A stretch of DNA of 64,000 nucleotides from Chitinophaga sp. YR573 (GCF_900110995.1 NZ_FOJF01000002.1:434001-498000); one strand, 5' to 3'; positions 1 to 9,776 are shown, counted from the stretch's first letter. Notes: generated from the letters alone by a model not told the origin. Made by a program: numbers and translations.

Positions 1-2066
1 TTAAGCTGAGATCTTATTCGCTTTTATCGAATGTTACATTAAACCTCACAAAAACAACAGAAGCGCTGGTGAGCCTTAAAGGGCAGTTTGATGATTATAA
101 CGGTCCTATTGGTGGTGGTGCTGCTACATTCTATAACGCTATATGGAGCAATCCTGTGGCGTTTCCGGCAGTTTATCCGGCAAGCTTATTACCATATGCA
201 AAACATCCGCTGTTTGGAAATGCATTAATACCAGGAGGAGGAGGGTTGTATGTTAATCCATATGCGCAATCTCTTTCCGGTTTTCAGGCAACCAATACCA
301 GCACCATGACTGCGCAATTGAGTTTAAAGCAAAACCTGGATGTTGTTACGCCAGGTTTGTCTGTGAGAATGATGGCCTATACCAGCCGGTATGCAAATTT
401 TGCAGTAACCCGTCAGTACAGTCCTTATTATTATATGTCCAGCGCAGTAGATGGGAAATTCAGTGGCTTAACCCTGATTAATGATGGGGCCTCCGGAAGT
501 GTTGGTACAACACCCACTGAATATTTAACGTATAATCCCGGTGATAAAAATGTGAATACTACCACATACGGGGAAGCGGCTATTAATTATGCCAGGATAT
601 TTAATGATAAACATAGTGTAGGTGGTATGCTGATAGGTACCATCAGAAATTATCTTACAGGGAATGCATCTACCCTGCAATTGTCTTTGCCAGCAAGGAA
701 CGAAGGCGTTTCTGGCAGGTTTACCTATGGATATGATAATCGTTATTTGTTAGAGTTTAATTTCGGATTCAATGGTTCAGAACGTTTTGCTGCGAATCAC
801 CGCTTCGGTTTTTTCCCTTCAATAGGTGGTGGATGGATAGTATCTAACGAAAAGTTTTTTAAGCCATTAACAAATACAATTAACCAGCTTAAGTTCAGAT
901 TCACATATGGCCTGGTAGGTAATGATCAGATAGGTAGTGCAACGGATCGTTTCTTCTATTTATCTGATGTGAATTTAAATGGTGCTGCTGCCGGATACTT
1001 TGGTACAAACTTTAATTATAGCAGACCTACTGTAGATATAAACCGTTACGAAAACCAGAATATTACCTGGGAACTGTCCAGACAAACCAATCTTGGAATG
1101 GATTTAATCCTCTTCAAAGATCTGACAGTAACAGTAGATGCATACCAGCAGAATCGTAGTAATATTCTGATGGTAAGAAGTACAATGCCTACCTCAATGG
1201 GTTTACAGGTAGATATTTCGTCTAATGCAGGTAAGGCTACCAGTAAGGGAGTAGATCTTGCGCTGGATTATCATAAATCATTTAATAATTCTTTATGGAT
1301 ACAAACACGGGGTACTTTAACTTATGCAAAGAGTAAACTGTTAGTAAATGAAGAACCTCAGTATGCTGAGAATAACAAGAATTTATCAAAAGTAGGTAAT
1401 TCCCTGGGGCAGATCTATGGCCTTGTTGCAGAGAAGCTGTTTATTGATCAGGCGGAAGTGAATAATTCTCCTGTGCAATATGGGAGTACAATGGCGGGAG
1501 ATATTAAATACAGAGATGTAAACGGGGATGGAAAAATTACCAATGCAGATTATGTACCTATTGGTTTCCCTACTACTCCGGAAGTGATATATGGTTTTTT
1601 GTTCTCAGTGGGGTATAAGAATTTTGATATCAGCGGTGCCTTTCAGGGTTCTGCCAGATCATCATTTATTATCAACTCAGCAAATACTACTCCTTTTTAT
1701 CTGAATGGTGGTAATCAGAATGGCTTATTACAGGTGATTGCTGATAATCACTGGTCTGAAGATAACAGGAACTCTTATGCTTTCTGGCCACGTTTAAGTA
1801 ATACACTTTCAGAAAATAATACACCAGTATCTACCTGGTGGTTAAGAGATGGTTCATTCTTACGATTAAAATCTGCCGAAATCGGATATAATATTCCCAG
1901 TCAGTTTTTGAAACGGTTCCATTTGAGTAGCGGACGTATCTATGTAAATGGGATGAACTTATTTACTATCAGCGCCTTTAAACTCTGGGACCCGGAAATG
2001 GGTGCTTCAGGGCTGGGATACCCTATTCAAAAGGTATTTAATACCGGATTGACAGTTGGATTTTAA
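1..2066 (+). CDS. SusC/RagA-family TonB-dependent outer-membrane transporter, 5'-truncated by window edge
   Basis: Outer-membrane beta-barrel that imports oligosaccharides or other large nutrients with its SusD partner, powered by TonB. Only the C-terminal ~688 residues are present. The reading frame is open from base 3 and continues without a stop into the barrel, so the first internal Met/Val (near base 69) is not the true start. Repeated aromatic-rich beta strands, the segment GDIKYRDVNGDGKITNADY and the late strand RDGSFLRLKSAEIGYN are typical of the SusC C-terminal barrel. The last residue is Phe (TVGF), as usual for outer-membrane barrels recognised by BAM. SusD starts 23 bases downstream, so the pair is surely co-transcribed. 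The plug and carboxypeptidase-like N-terminal domains lie outside the window. Substrate cannot be told. Confidence 0.96.
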   Translation, partial: KLRSYSLLSNVTLNLTKTTEALVSLKGQFDDYNGPIGGGAATFYNAIWSNPVAFPAVYPASLLPYAKHPLFGNALIPGGGGLYVNPYAQSLSGFQATNTSTMTAQLSLKQNLDVVTPGLSVRMMAYTSRYANFAVTRQYSPYYYMSSAVDGKFSGLTLINDGASGSVGTTPTEYLTYNPGDKNVNTTTYGEAAINYARIFNDKHSVGGMLIGTIRNYLTGNASTLQLSLPARNEGVSGRFTYGYDNRYLLEFNFGFNGSERFAANHRFGFFPSIGGGWIVSNEKFFKPLTNTINQLKFRFTYGLVGNDQIGSATDRFFYLSDVNLNGAAAGYFGTNFNYSRPTVDINRYENQNITWELSRQTNLGMDLILFKDLTVTVDAYQQNRSNILMVRSTMPTSMGLQVDISSNAGKATSKGVDLALDYHKSFNNSLWIQTRGTLTYAKSKLLVNEEPQYAENNKNLSKVGNSLGQIYGLVAEKLFIDQAEVNNSPVQYGSTMAGDIKYRDVNGDGKITNADYVPIGFPTTPEVIYGFLFSVGYKNFDISGAFQGSARSSFIINSANTTPFYLNGGNQNGLLQVIADNHWSEDNRNSYAFWPRLSNTLSENNTPVSTWWLRDGSFLRLKSAEIGYNIPSQFLKRFHLSSGRIYVNGMNLFTISAFKLWDPEMGASGLGYPIQKVFNTGLTVGF

Positions 2067-2089
2067 GTTTTAAATAAAGAACTAATTAT

Positions 2090-4027
2090 ATGAAGGATAA
2101 TAAACTTGTTGGCAGGTATTACAAGATGTGCTTCTTAATACTTTCAGTGTTATTGGCTATTTCCTGCAAAAAATCTTTTCTGAATGTAGTACCCGATAAT
2201 GTGGCTACAATAGACAATGCTTTCACCTCTAAAACAGAAGCCGAAAAATATTTATTTACCTGTTATTCTTATTTGCCGGTAGATTATGACCCTACATACA
2301 ATGTAGGTCTTTCTGCAAGCGATGAGGTTTTCGTGCTTGATCCCACAAATAATATCAGATCTACCAACGTGTTACGGTTAGATTATGGAGATCAGAATAC
2401 CTCAGATCCGATCGCTAATTTCATGAGCGGCGGCAGAGATGGAATAGCATCTTATAAAGCTATCAGGGATTGTAATATATTTTTAGAAAACGTAAGTAAT
2501 GAAAGTAAGATACCGGACCTCGATATAGATACCAGGAACAGGTGGATAGCAGAAGCGCAGTTTCTGAAAGCGTTTTATCATTTTGTGATGTTCAGGGCAT
2601 ATGGCCCTATTCCGGTAATAGATAAGAATTTGCCTATCAGCGCTTCACTGGAAGAGGTATATGTGAAACGTCAGCCGGTAGATAGTGTGGTGAATTATAT
2701 TGCCAGTCTGCTGGATATGGCTGCCGTAAATCTTCCTTCAAGTATCAATAATATATCCTCTGAACTGGGACGTATTACAAAGCCTGCGGCATTAAGTTTA
2801 AAGGCAAAACTATTAGTAACAGCAGCAAGCCCTTTATTTAATGGTAATTCAGACTATGGCTCATTCAGAAATAAGGATGGTGTGGCGCTCTTTAATCCTG
2901 CTTATAGTGTGGAGAAATGGCAGAGAGCTGCAGATGCATGTAAAGCAGCTATAGATTTATGCACTGCGCAAAATATACAGTTATATACTTTCCCTGCACA
3001 GACGATACCGCTTAGTACTACTACCATGACTCAAATGAGTATCAGGAATTCAATGAGTGAACCCTGGAACGATGAGTTAATATGGGGATCTACCAGTGGT
3101 GTTAGCTGGGGCTGCACCTTTTTACAGCGTTGCGGGATAGGGCAGTTCGATTTTAATAATGCAGTGGCTTCGAAAACCGGCGGTCACCCTTTATTAGGTC
3201 CTACTATTAAAATGGCAAAGATGTTTTATACGAAAAATGGTGTTCCGATCGATGAAGATAAAACACTGGATTTTTCGAATATTGCTGCACTGAGGGTTGC
3301 CACTCATGAAGAAAGGTTTAATGTTAAAGAAGGTGAAACAACGGCAAGATTAAATTTTGACAGAGAGCCAAGATATTATGCTGATCTGGGATTTGACAGA
3401 GGCATCTGGTATATGGCAAACAGTCCGTCAAAAAGTGATGAAAATACTTTCTGGCTGATGGCCCGCGGTAGTGAATTAAGTCAGTCTTCACCAGTACCTA
3501 TCGCCGGATTTTATATGAAAAAGACAGTGAACTGGCATATGGACTGGAATACACTCACTTATCCCCCTTATCCATATCCTGAAATGCGACTGGCAGATCT
3601 GTATCTGTTATATGCAGAGGCTTTGAATGAAGTACAGGGCCCTACTGCAGATGTATTGGATTATGTTAACAGGATAAGGGCAAGGGCTGGTTTACAAACA
3701 GTAGAAAGTTCATGGACAAGCTTTAGTAAAAATCCTACTAAATATACAACCAAAGATGGTATGCGCTCTATCATTCAACGGGAGCGTGGCATAGAGCTTT
3801 GTTTTGAAGGGCATCGCTTCTGGGACCTGTTACGCTGGAAAACAGCAGCACAGGAACTGAGTGGAAATATAACAGGTTGGGTTGTAAGCGGACAAACAGC
3901 TGAGTTGTATTACCGTGAGGTGTCTTTCCTGTCGAGACATTTTGTATCTCCCCGCGATTATCTGTGGCCAATACAGGAGAATGATCTGCTCGTGAATCCA
4001 AACCTGGTGCAAAACCCTAACTGGTAA
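2090..4027 (+). CDS. SusD/RagB-family nutrient-binding outer-membrane lipoprotein
   Basis: Surface lipoprotein that acts as a lid over the SusC barrel and binds the incoming glycan or peptide. It is 645 residues, slightly long for the family. A lipoprotein signal peptide ends in LLAISC, with lipidated Cys near residue 26. SusD-like N-terminal TPR helices follow (AEKYLFTCYSYLP; RWIAEAQFLKAFYHF), then the C-terminal RagB/SusD motifs (RLADLYLLYAEALNEV; IQRERGIELCFEGHRFWDLLRWK). The gene sits 23 bases after susC and 16 before the next lipoprotein, so the four genes form one operon. The upstream Met at residue 13 is an alternative start, but the first Met gives a better positively charged N-region. 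Confidence 0.96.
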   Translation: MKDNKLVGRYYKMCFLILSVLLAISCKKSFLNVVPDNVATIDNAFTSKTEAEKYLFTCYSYLPVDYDPTYNVGLSASDEVFVLDPTNNIRSTNVLRLDYGDQNTSDPIANFMSGGRDGIASYKAIRDCNIFLENVSNESKIPDLDIDTRNRWIAEAQFLKAFYHFVMFRAYGPIPVIDKNLPISASLEEVYVKRQPVDSVVNYIASLLDMAAVNLPSSINNISSELGRITKPAALSLKAKLLVTAASPLFNGNSDYGSFRNKDGVALFNPAYSVEKWQRAADACKAAIDLCTAQNIQLYTFPAQTIPLSTTTMTQMSIRNSMSEPWNDELIWGSTSGVSWGCTFLQRCGIGQFDFNNAVASKTGGHPLLGPTIKMAKMFYTKNGVPIDEDKTLDFSNIAALRVATHEERFNVKEGETTARLNFDREPRYYADLGFDRGIWYMANSPSKSDENTFWLMARGSELSQSSPVPIAGFYMKKTVNWHMDWNTLTYPPYPYPEMRLADLYLLYAEALNEVQGPTADVLDYVNRIRARAGLQTVESSWTSFSKNPTKYTTKDGMRSIIQRERGIELCFEGHRFWDLLRWKTAAQELSGNITGWVVSGQTAELYYREVSFLSRHFVSPRDYLWPIQENDLLVNPNLVQNPNW

Positions 4028-4043
4028 AATAAAATATTAAAGG

Positions 4044-5246
4044 ATGAGACTAATAAAACTATCATATATAACGCTACTATTAATAGTTGTAGCAGCCTGT
4101 AAGAGAGACGAATTAAACAAACCGATTGTCACTAATACAAACCCTCCGGGGCTTATATCCGGTATATCGGTAGTAAACCTGAATGGTAAGGCAACGCTTA
4201 CCTATACATTACCGGCAGATGAGGATCTTTCTTATGTAAAAGCCGTGTATGAAACTTCACCGGGACAAACCAGGGAAGTGAAAGCCTCTCATTATGTGAA
4301 TACATTAACAGTAGATGGTTTTGGAGATACGCTGGCTCATACTATAAAACTGTATTCGGTGAATTCCAGTGAAGTATCCTCAGGGGCTGTCACAGCAACT
4401 GTAGATCCTTTAACCCCTGCCGTGGACCTGGCACTCAGGTCATTGCAGGTGGTGGCTACTTTTGGTGGGTTTAACCTTACCTGTAACAACCCTACACTGG
4501 AAAATCTGGCCATTATCCCTTTGGTGGATTCTGCCGGGAAGGGACAATGGATACAGACCGTTGGGATGGATAATGTGTATAGTAACAGTCCGGTTATTAC
4601 CAGCGCTGTAAGAGGACAACCGGCGGTAGAAAGAACATATGCTTTTGTGGTAAGAGACAGGTGGTTAAATTTTTCAGATACATTATTTGTAAAACTTACG
4701 CCTATATTCGAACAGTTGCTGCCGAAATCAGACTGGAGCAATTACGTATTACCCAATGATGCTACCATTCTTAATAATGGAGGTCGTACAGATGTGCCAT
4801 ATATTTATGATGGCAACTTCCACCCGGGATGGCCACAGTGCTTATTTACAGTAGAACAGGCAGGCAGTTCACAAATGGTAACGCTGGATCTTGGCAAGGC
4901 ACATATCCTTAGCCGTATGCAGGTAAACCCATACCTGGAAGTGGGGAATAATTATTATGTAAGAGGAAATGTAAAAGATTTTGAAATATGGGCGTCTAAT
5001 AGTCCGGATTTAAGTGGCAGCCTGGATCCCAGCTGGACCAAACTAACCACCTGTCATGTTATGAAACCTTCCGGATCTGCTTACGCAACGGAAACAACGG
5101 CTGATCAGACTTTGGCGTACAATGGCTGGCAGTTTGATTTCCCTGCCGGACAAATCGCCTACCGCTATATAAGAATAAGAAGCTTGTCCAACTGGCAGGG
5201 ATCTTATTTTATAAATATTGCAGAGTTTACATTATGGGGTAATTAG
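4044..5246 (+). CDS. PUL surface lipoprotein, DUF4959/DUF5000 type
   Basis: 400-residue lipoprotein (signal peptide ending VVAAC, Cys at residue 19). The N-terminal half resembles the fibronectin-like DUF4959 domain found in SusCD operons (NLNGKATLTYTLPADEDLSYVKAVYETSPG), followed by a DUF5126-like middle region. The last ~150 residues look like DUF5000, a galactose-binding F5/8-type C fold: DLGKAHILSRMQVNPY, then ASNSPDLSGS, then AYRYIRIRSLSNWQGSYFINIAEFTLWG. Family knowledge: such proteins sit at the cell surface and are thought to bind glycans for the SusCD pair. It has no enzymatic motif. It lies in the same operon, 16 bases after susD and 36 bases before the next gene. Confidence 0.85.
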   Translation: MRLIKLSYITLLLIVVAACKRDELNKPIVTNTNPPGLISGISVVNLNGKATLTYTLPADEDLSYVKAVYETSPGQTREVKASHYVNTLTVDGFGDTLAHTIKLYSVNSSEVSSGAVTATVDPLTPAVDLALRSLQVVATFGGFNLTCNNPTLENLAIIPLVDSAGKGQWIQTVGMDNVYSNSPVITSAVRGQPAVERTYAFVVRDRWLNFSDTLFVKLTPIFEQLLPKSDWSNYVLPNDATILNNGGRTDVPYIYDGNFHPGWPQCLFTVEQAGSSQMVTLDLGKAHILSRMQVNPYLEVGNNYYVRGNVKDFEIWASNSPDLSGSLDPSWTKLTTCHVMKPSGSAYATETTADQTLAYNGWQFDFPAGQIAYRYIRIRSLSNWQGSYFINIAEFTLWGN

Positions 5247-5282
5247 TAATTGTGCAAACTGATAAATGATAATTTAAAACAG

Positions 5283-6500
5283 ATGAAACAACATAAAATT
5301 ACAACTTACTATATAATAGCATCGCTGGTGTTAATCATAAGCGCCTGTTCTAAAATGGATGATTACAAGGATAAATACATGGCCGGAGGAGCTATCACTT
5401 ATCCTGGAAAAATGGATTCAGTCGTGGCTTATTCCGGTAACGGCAGGGTAAAGATTACCGGCCTTTTTACATCCGATCCGAAAATCGTTAAATACAAGGT
5501 GTTCTGGAATAGCAGGCAGGATTCAATAGAAGTGCCTGTTACAAGAACTTCCGGCGTAGATACTCCCAGTGTAATCATCCCTGATTTGCCGGAAGGATTG
5601 ATGAATTTTGAAATAAGGACTTATGATGCCAAAGGTAATATCTCTATTCCTGTGAATACTTCAGCTAACGTCTTTGGTACCTTGTACCAAAGTGCGCTTA
5701 TTAACCGCGGAATCGCCAATGCAGAAATGCAGCCTGACGGTTCCGCGTTGATTAGCTGGGCGGATGTAAGTAAAGATGCAGGTATAATGAATATGCAGAT
5801 TAAGTACGCTGATAACACAGGTATGATGCATGATACCCTGATCATATCGGATCTGACAGGCTTAACTACTTCATTGCCTGCTTTCAAATCAGGTAATGCC
5901 ATTAGTTACCGTACAGCTTATCTGCCCAATGCTACAGCTATTGATACATTTTATACTGCTTATGAGGTACATACTGTAAAAGCCGATGTAACCAGTCTCT
6001 ATTTGACTAATACAGGTCCTTTTGACAGAGCTACCTATGATGGCGGCAGATGGGGAACACTGGCTGCTCCCTGGATTACAAGCGCGAATGTGATTAACCA
6101 TTCGGGTTATGGCGGATACGCTTCTGAACCCTGGTTAAATATAGGAGGATGCCTGGTAATGGAATCGGGATGGGGTGGCACTGCTAACATTGTGAACGGG
6201 AAAATTACTCAAACAACTACTCTTCCGGCAGGGAATTATATTTTCCAGGTTAACTGCTATACTGAAGCGCTCGATCCGGTTTATATTGTGGCTGCTGCCG
6301 GTACCACATTGCCTGATATCAGTGATCTTTCAACGGCATTGGGGTACACTACATTTCCAACTAAAACGGGGACAACTGCTACCATCCAGTTTACGTTTAC
6401 GCTGGCACAGCAACAACAGGTTACATTAGGGTTTTTAGCTACGATGGTATCGGGTAACCAGTATTGGAGAGTCCCTTCGCTGAAGCTTATTAAAAATTAG
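5283..6500 (+). CDS. PUL lipoprotein, DUF4998 + DUF5013 type
   Basis: 405-residue lipoprotein. I place the start at the ATG at 5283 because it gives a normal lipoprotein signal (MKQHKITT, hydrophobic core, IISAC) directly followed by CSKMDDYKDKYMAGG, the usual DUF4998 opening. The frame extends upstream to a TTG at 5250, but that adds 11 hydrophilic residues before the signal. Residues ~20-230 carry two fibronectin-like modules of DUF4998. The C-terminal ~170 residues (YDGGRWGTLAAPWITS ... QYWRVPSLKLIKN) resemble DUF5013, a beta-sandwich possibly binding glycan. It is the last gene of the SusCD operon, followed within 50 bases by a strong terminator. No hydrolase is encoded in the visible part of the locus, so any enzyme must lie upstream of the window. 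Confidence 0.85.
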   Translation: MKQHKITTYYIIASLVLIISACSKMDDYKDKYMAGGAITYPGKMDSVVAYSGNGRVKITGLFTSDPKIVKYKVFWNSRQDSIEVPVTRTSGVDTPSVIIPDLPEGLMNFEIRTYDAKGNISIPVNTSANVFGTLYQSALINRGIANAEMQPDGSALISWADVSKDAGIMNMQIKYADNTGMMHDTLIISDLTGLTTSLPAFKSGNAISYRTAYLPNATAIDTFYTAYEVHTVKADVTSLYLTNTGPFDRATYDGGRWGTLAAPWITSANVINHSGYGGYASEPWLNIGGCLVMESGWGGTANIVNGKITQTTTLPAGNYIFQVNCYTEALDPVYIVAAAGTTLPDISDLSTALGYTTFPTKTGTTATIQFTFTLAQQQQVTLGFLATMVSGNQYWRVPSLKLIKN

Positions 6501-6549
6501 CTGGTCATATAACACGGTTCCATACACGAATACCGGGAACCGGAGATTG

Positions 6550-6584
6550 TCAGGGGGTATCATTAGATGCCCCCTGATTTTTTA
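6550..6584 (+). terminator. Rho-independent terminator of the SusCD operon
   Basis: Stem TCAGGGGGTATC / GATGCCCCCTGA (12 pairs with one G-U), 4-base loop ATTA, followed by TTTTTT. It lies 50 bases after the last lipoprotein gene and separates the PUL from the permease gene. Confidence 0.9.
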
Positions 6585-6594
6585 TGACCACAAT

Positions 6595-6690
6595 CGGACA
6601 GTCTGCGTTCCATAAACGGACAGTTGAAAATAATAAATGGATATACATCGTTGATTTGTAATTATATAGGAATCTGGCATCTTCTTGGTT
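6595..6690 (+). promoter_or_regulatory. Direct repeats CGGACAGT and a weak sigma-54-like element before the permease gene
   Basis: Two identical 8-mers CGGACAGT at 6595-6602 and 6617-6624 are spaced exactly 22 bases, two helical turns, on one DNA face. About 50 bases downstream TGGCAT-CTTC-TTGG (6675-6688) resembles a -24/-12 promoter, but the GG-to-GG spacing is one base short and the -12 GC is GG. Inference: enhancer sites for an NtrC-type regulator with a degenerate sigma-54 promoter, as I recall for MacB-like permease genes in this phylum. The repeats are certain, the role is not. Confidence 0.35.
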
Positions 6691-6724
6691 CTTCCAGACC
6701 AGTTTCCTATATAAATTGCAATTC

Positions 6725-9112
6725 ATGCTAAAAAGCTACTTCAAAATCGCCTGGCGGAACCTGTTGAAAGACCGTCAGTTTACCTTTCTCAACCTGGTAG
6801 GGTTATCGACAGGGTTAGCTTGTACGCTGCTGATCTATCTCTGGGTGATGGATGAATTGAATGTCGATAAGTTTCACGAAAATGATGCCCGGCTTTTCCA
6901 GGTGCTTGTAAATAGTGAGAATGCCGGTGCTATAGGAACAGGCTCACAAACACCTGGTCTTTTGGCACAGACGCTGGCCAAAGAGATGCCCGGTGTCAGA
7001 TATGCTGTGGCTACCGCCCCTACAATAGGATTGAAGAAAACGACCCTGTCTGTCGGTGAGAATGTTACAAAAGCCGTAGGACAATATGCCGACAAGGATT
7101 ATTTCAATATGTTCTCCTGGCATCTGATACAGGGGAGAAATACAACCGTACTGGCAGATAAGAATTCCATTGTTTTGTCGAAGGACCTGGCCATGAAACT
7201 GTTTAACCGCACAGATAACGTTATCGGTAAAACAGTAGTATGGCAGCAGGATAAACCTTATACAGTTTCCGGTATCTTTGAAGGAACGCCCGCTAACTCT
7301 TCCGTCCAGTTTGATTATATACTACCTTATGAAGCTTTCCTGGATGCCCGCCCTTATGAGAAAGATTGGGGGAACGCAGATCCTTACACGTACCTGATGC
7401 TGGATAAGGACGTAGACTGGCAACGATTTAGCCGGAATATTGCAGGTTTCCTCAAAACAAAAGATCCAAAGACTACCAACACTTTATTTCTCCGGCCTTT
7501 TTCAACAGGTTACCTGTACAACCAATATGAAAATGGTGTACAGAGCGGTGGAAGAATAGAATATGTGAGGTTATTTTCATTGATAGCTGCCTTCATATTA
7601 ATTATAGCCTGTATTAATTTCATGAACCTGGCAACAGCAAAAGCTGCGGGAAGAATGAAAGAAGTGGGGATTAAAAAAGTAGTAGGCGCAGGCAGGGGAG
7701 CATTGATTCTGCAATACCTGGGAGAATCCATGCTGATGTGTTTTCTGTCGTTGACGGTAGCGCTTGTTCTCGTTATATTTCTCATTCCTCCTTTTAATAT
7801 CATCACCGGAAAGCAACTCGCTCTTCATTTCGATATAAGGCTTATTTTGTCGATACTGGGAGTGGGTATATTTACGGGTCTCATTGCGGGTAGTTATCCT
7901 GCATTCTATCTTTCAGGCTTTGCACCGGTAGCTATTTTAAAAGGGAAGCTCAAAAATTCAGCAGGAGAGAACTGGCTCCGGAAAGCATTGGTTGTATTTC
8001 AGTTCACCCTGTCTGTAGTGTTCATTATAGCGGTGATCGTTGTGTACAGACAGATTGTTTTTATACAAACGAAGAGCCAGGGTTTTAATAAAGACAATGT
8101 CATTAGTTTTGACATAGAAGGGAAATTCTCTACACCGGCAGAAGTCAGTGCTTTTCTTTCTTCAGTACAAAATTTTCTGCGGGAAGTTAAAAATGTTCCG
8201 GGTGTGATAAACGCCTCCAGTATGGACCATGAGAGCATCATAGGGGATTATGGTACTTTCGGGCTGAATTGGGAAGGAAAGGACCCTAAGAATAATATTA
8301 GTTTCGGGAACATTGGGATTAATTATGGAATGATAGAGACGCTGGGAATGCAAATGGCGGCCGGTCGCAGCTTCTCCAGTGCGCTCAGTTCCGATAGTGC
8401 TGAGATTATATTCAATCAGGCAGCTATTGACAGGATGGGCCTTAAAAACCCGATTGGGAAGAAGATCAGAATATGGGATAAAGACAGGACGATTGTCGGG
8501 ATCATTAAAAACTTCCATGTGGAATCTCTTCATGAAAATGTGATGCCTTTTGTTTTGAGGCTGGAACCCCTGGAGACCTATTGTATTCTGGCAAGAATTA
8601 AGACCGGAGAGGAGACAAAGGTTATTGAACAGATCCGGACCCTGTATCAGAAATTCAATCCGGGTTATGTGTTCGATTATAAATTTCTGGATCAGGACTA
8701 CCAGGCGCAGTATGTGGCGGAAAAAAGAGTAGCGGTATTGTCCCGGTGGTTTGCCGGACTAACGATCCTCATATCCTGCCTGGGCTTGTTTGGGTTAGCC
8801 GCTTTTACTGCCCGGAAAAGACAGAAGGAGATAGGGATCAGGAAAATAGTGGGTGCAACAATAAGTAACGTACTGATGATGCTTACCATGGACTTTCTGA
8901 AGTTGGTAGGGATCGCCGTGCTGGTTGCTTTCCCTCTGGCCTGGTGGGCCACTGACAGATGGTTACAGAGTTTTGCCTACCATGTAAGTGTGGGAGCCGA
9001 CATCTATTTAATAGCCGGAAGTTCAATTATTTTTATCACGTTATGCACGATTAGTTTTCAGGGAATTAAGGCCGCAATCGCCAATCCGGTACAAAGCTTA
9101 AAAACGGAGTAA
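6725..9112 (+). CDS. MacB-like ABC transporter permease (FtsX/MacB core twice)
   Basis: 795-residue inner-membrane protein of the Bacteroidota family of duplicated MacB/FtsX permeases. N-terminal MLKSYFKIAWRNLLKDRQFTFLNLVGLSTG is the conserved opening, which fixes the start at 6725 rather than the in-frame TTG at 6716. A MacB periplasmic core (~50-240) is followed by an FtsX triplet of helices (~285-400, with MNLATAKAAGRMKEVGIKKVVGA), a second core, and a second FtsX domain (~670-795, with TARKRQKEIGIRKIVGATISNVL). These proteins probably export substrates or perform mechanotransmission with an ATPase encoded elsewhere; no ATPase is next to it. It is a single gene between a terminator and a Crp-like regulator. 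Specific substrate unknown. Confidence 0.93.
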   Translation: MLKSYFKIAWRNLLKDRQFTFLNLVGLSTGLACTLLIYLWVMDELNVDKFHENDARLFQVLVNSENAGAIGTGSQTPGLLAQTLAKEMPGVRYAVATAPTIGLKKTTLSVGENVTKAVGQYADKDYFNMFSWHLIQGRNTTVLADKNSIVLSKDLAMKLFNRTDNVIGKTVVWQQDKPYTVSGIFEGTPANSSVQFDYILPYEAFLDARPYEKDWGNADPYTYLMLDKDVDWQRFSRNIAGFLKTKDPKTTNTLFLRPFSTGYLYNQYENGVQSGGRIEYVRLFSLIAAFILIIACINFMNLATAKAAGRMKEVGIKKVVGAGRGALILQYLGESMLMCFLSLTVALVLVIFLIPPFNIITGKQLALHFDIRLILSILGVGIFTGLIAGSYPAFYLSGFAPVAILKGKLKNSAGENWLRKALVVFQFTLSVVFIIAVIVVYRQIVFIQTKSQGFNKDNVISFDIEGKFSTPAEVSAFLSSVQNFLREVKNVPGVINASSMDHESIIGDYGTFGLNWEGKDPKNNISFGNIGINYGMIETLGMQMAAGRSFSSALSSDSAEIIFNQAAIDRMGLKNPIGKKIRIWDKDRTIVGIIKNFHVESLHENVMPFVLRLEPLETYCILARIKTGEETKVIEQIRTLYQKFNPGYVFDYKFLDQDYQAQYVAEKRVAVLSRWFAGLTILISCLGLFGLAAFTARKRQKEIGIRKIVGATISNVLMMLTMDFLKLVGIAVLVAFPLAWWATDRWLQSFAYHVSVGADIYLIAGSSIIFITLCTISFQGIKAAIANPVQSLKTE

Positions 9113-9149
9113 TATAATCTTTGTATCTTATGCCCAAATCGCGATAATT

Positions 9150-9731
9150 GTGTCATTAAATCAACTATTATCCAGTATCGGCAATATTATTCCACTCAAT
9201 AAATCAGAAAAAGAAGAGTTATCTCAAAGAGTGGTTGAAAGGAAGATTAAGCGAAAGCAATTTATTTTACAGGAAAGCGATATCTGCAAACATTATACAT
9301 TTGTAGCAGAAGGATATTGCAGAAAGTATAAGGTGGATGATAAAGGTACAGAACACAACCTGCAGTTTATAGCGGAGAACGACTGGATAACAGAAATAAA
9401 CAGTTTTTATTTTGAAACCCCCAGTCGTGTTTTTATTGAGGCAATGGAACCTGCAGTTATCCTTCAGATAAGTAAACCTGATCTGATTTATTTGTATAGT
9501 AGCAGCCCCAAATTCAACCGGATTTTCAGAGTGATTATTGAGAACCGGTTTGCGGAATTGGAAGAAAGAGTACTACATAATATAAGCTCTACCGCAGAGG
9601 AAAGATACCTGGCTTTTATCAGGACATATCCTCAACTTTCATCAAGAATCCCCAACACGCAAATAGCCTCCTATCTGGGCATCACCCCGGAGTTTTTAAG
9701 TAAAATAAGAAAGAACCTTAAACTAGTTTAA
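9150..9731 (+). CDS. Crp/Fnr-family transcriptional regulator
   Basis: 193 residues. The N-terminal cyclic-nucleotide-binding-like beta-roll (~20-120: RKQFILQESDICKHYTFVAEGYCRKYK, then EHNLQFIAENDWITE) is followed by the dimerisation helix (~135-155) and a C-terminal winged helix (QIASYLGITPEFLSKIRKNL). As in many Bacteroidota members of this group the cAMP phosphate-cassette Arg-Ser motif is not evident, so a small-molecule ligand is not implied. The start is a GTG at 9150, the first start after an in-frame gap and in keeping with the usual domain length. It stands 37 bases after the permease gene and 60 before the methyltransferase, both candidate targets by position only. Confidence 0.85.
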   Translation: MSLNQLLSSIGNIIPLNKSEKEELSQRVVERKIKRKQFILQESDICKHYTFVAEGYCRKYKVDDKGTEHNLQFIAENDWITEINSFYFETPSRVFIEAMEPAVILQISKPDLIYLYSSSPKFNRIFRVIIENRFAELEERVLHNISSTAEERYLAFIRTYPQLSSRIPNTQIASYLGITPEFLSKIRKNLKLV

Positions 9732-9776
9732 GTATAATTATTAAAATAGTTTATTTTCTGTCTGCCCGATCCGGGG

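Noticed and set aside
69..2066. SusC start at base 69
   Set aside because: The frame is open to the window edge and the protein lacks its plug domain, so the gene is cut by the window, not naturally short.
5250..5282. Upstream TTG start for the DUF4998 lipoprotein
   Set aside because: Adds 11 hydrophilic residues before a normal signal peptide; ATG 5283 is better.
6675..6690. Firm call of a sigma-54 promoter
   Set aside because: Spacing is one base short and the -12 GC is GG; kept only as a weak candidate.
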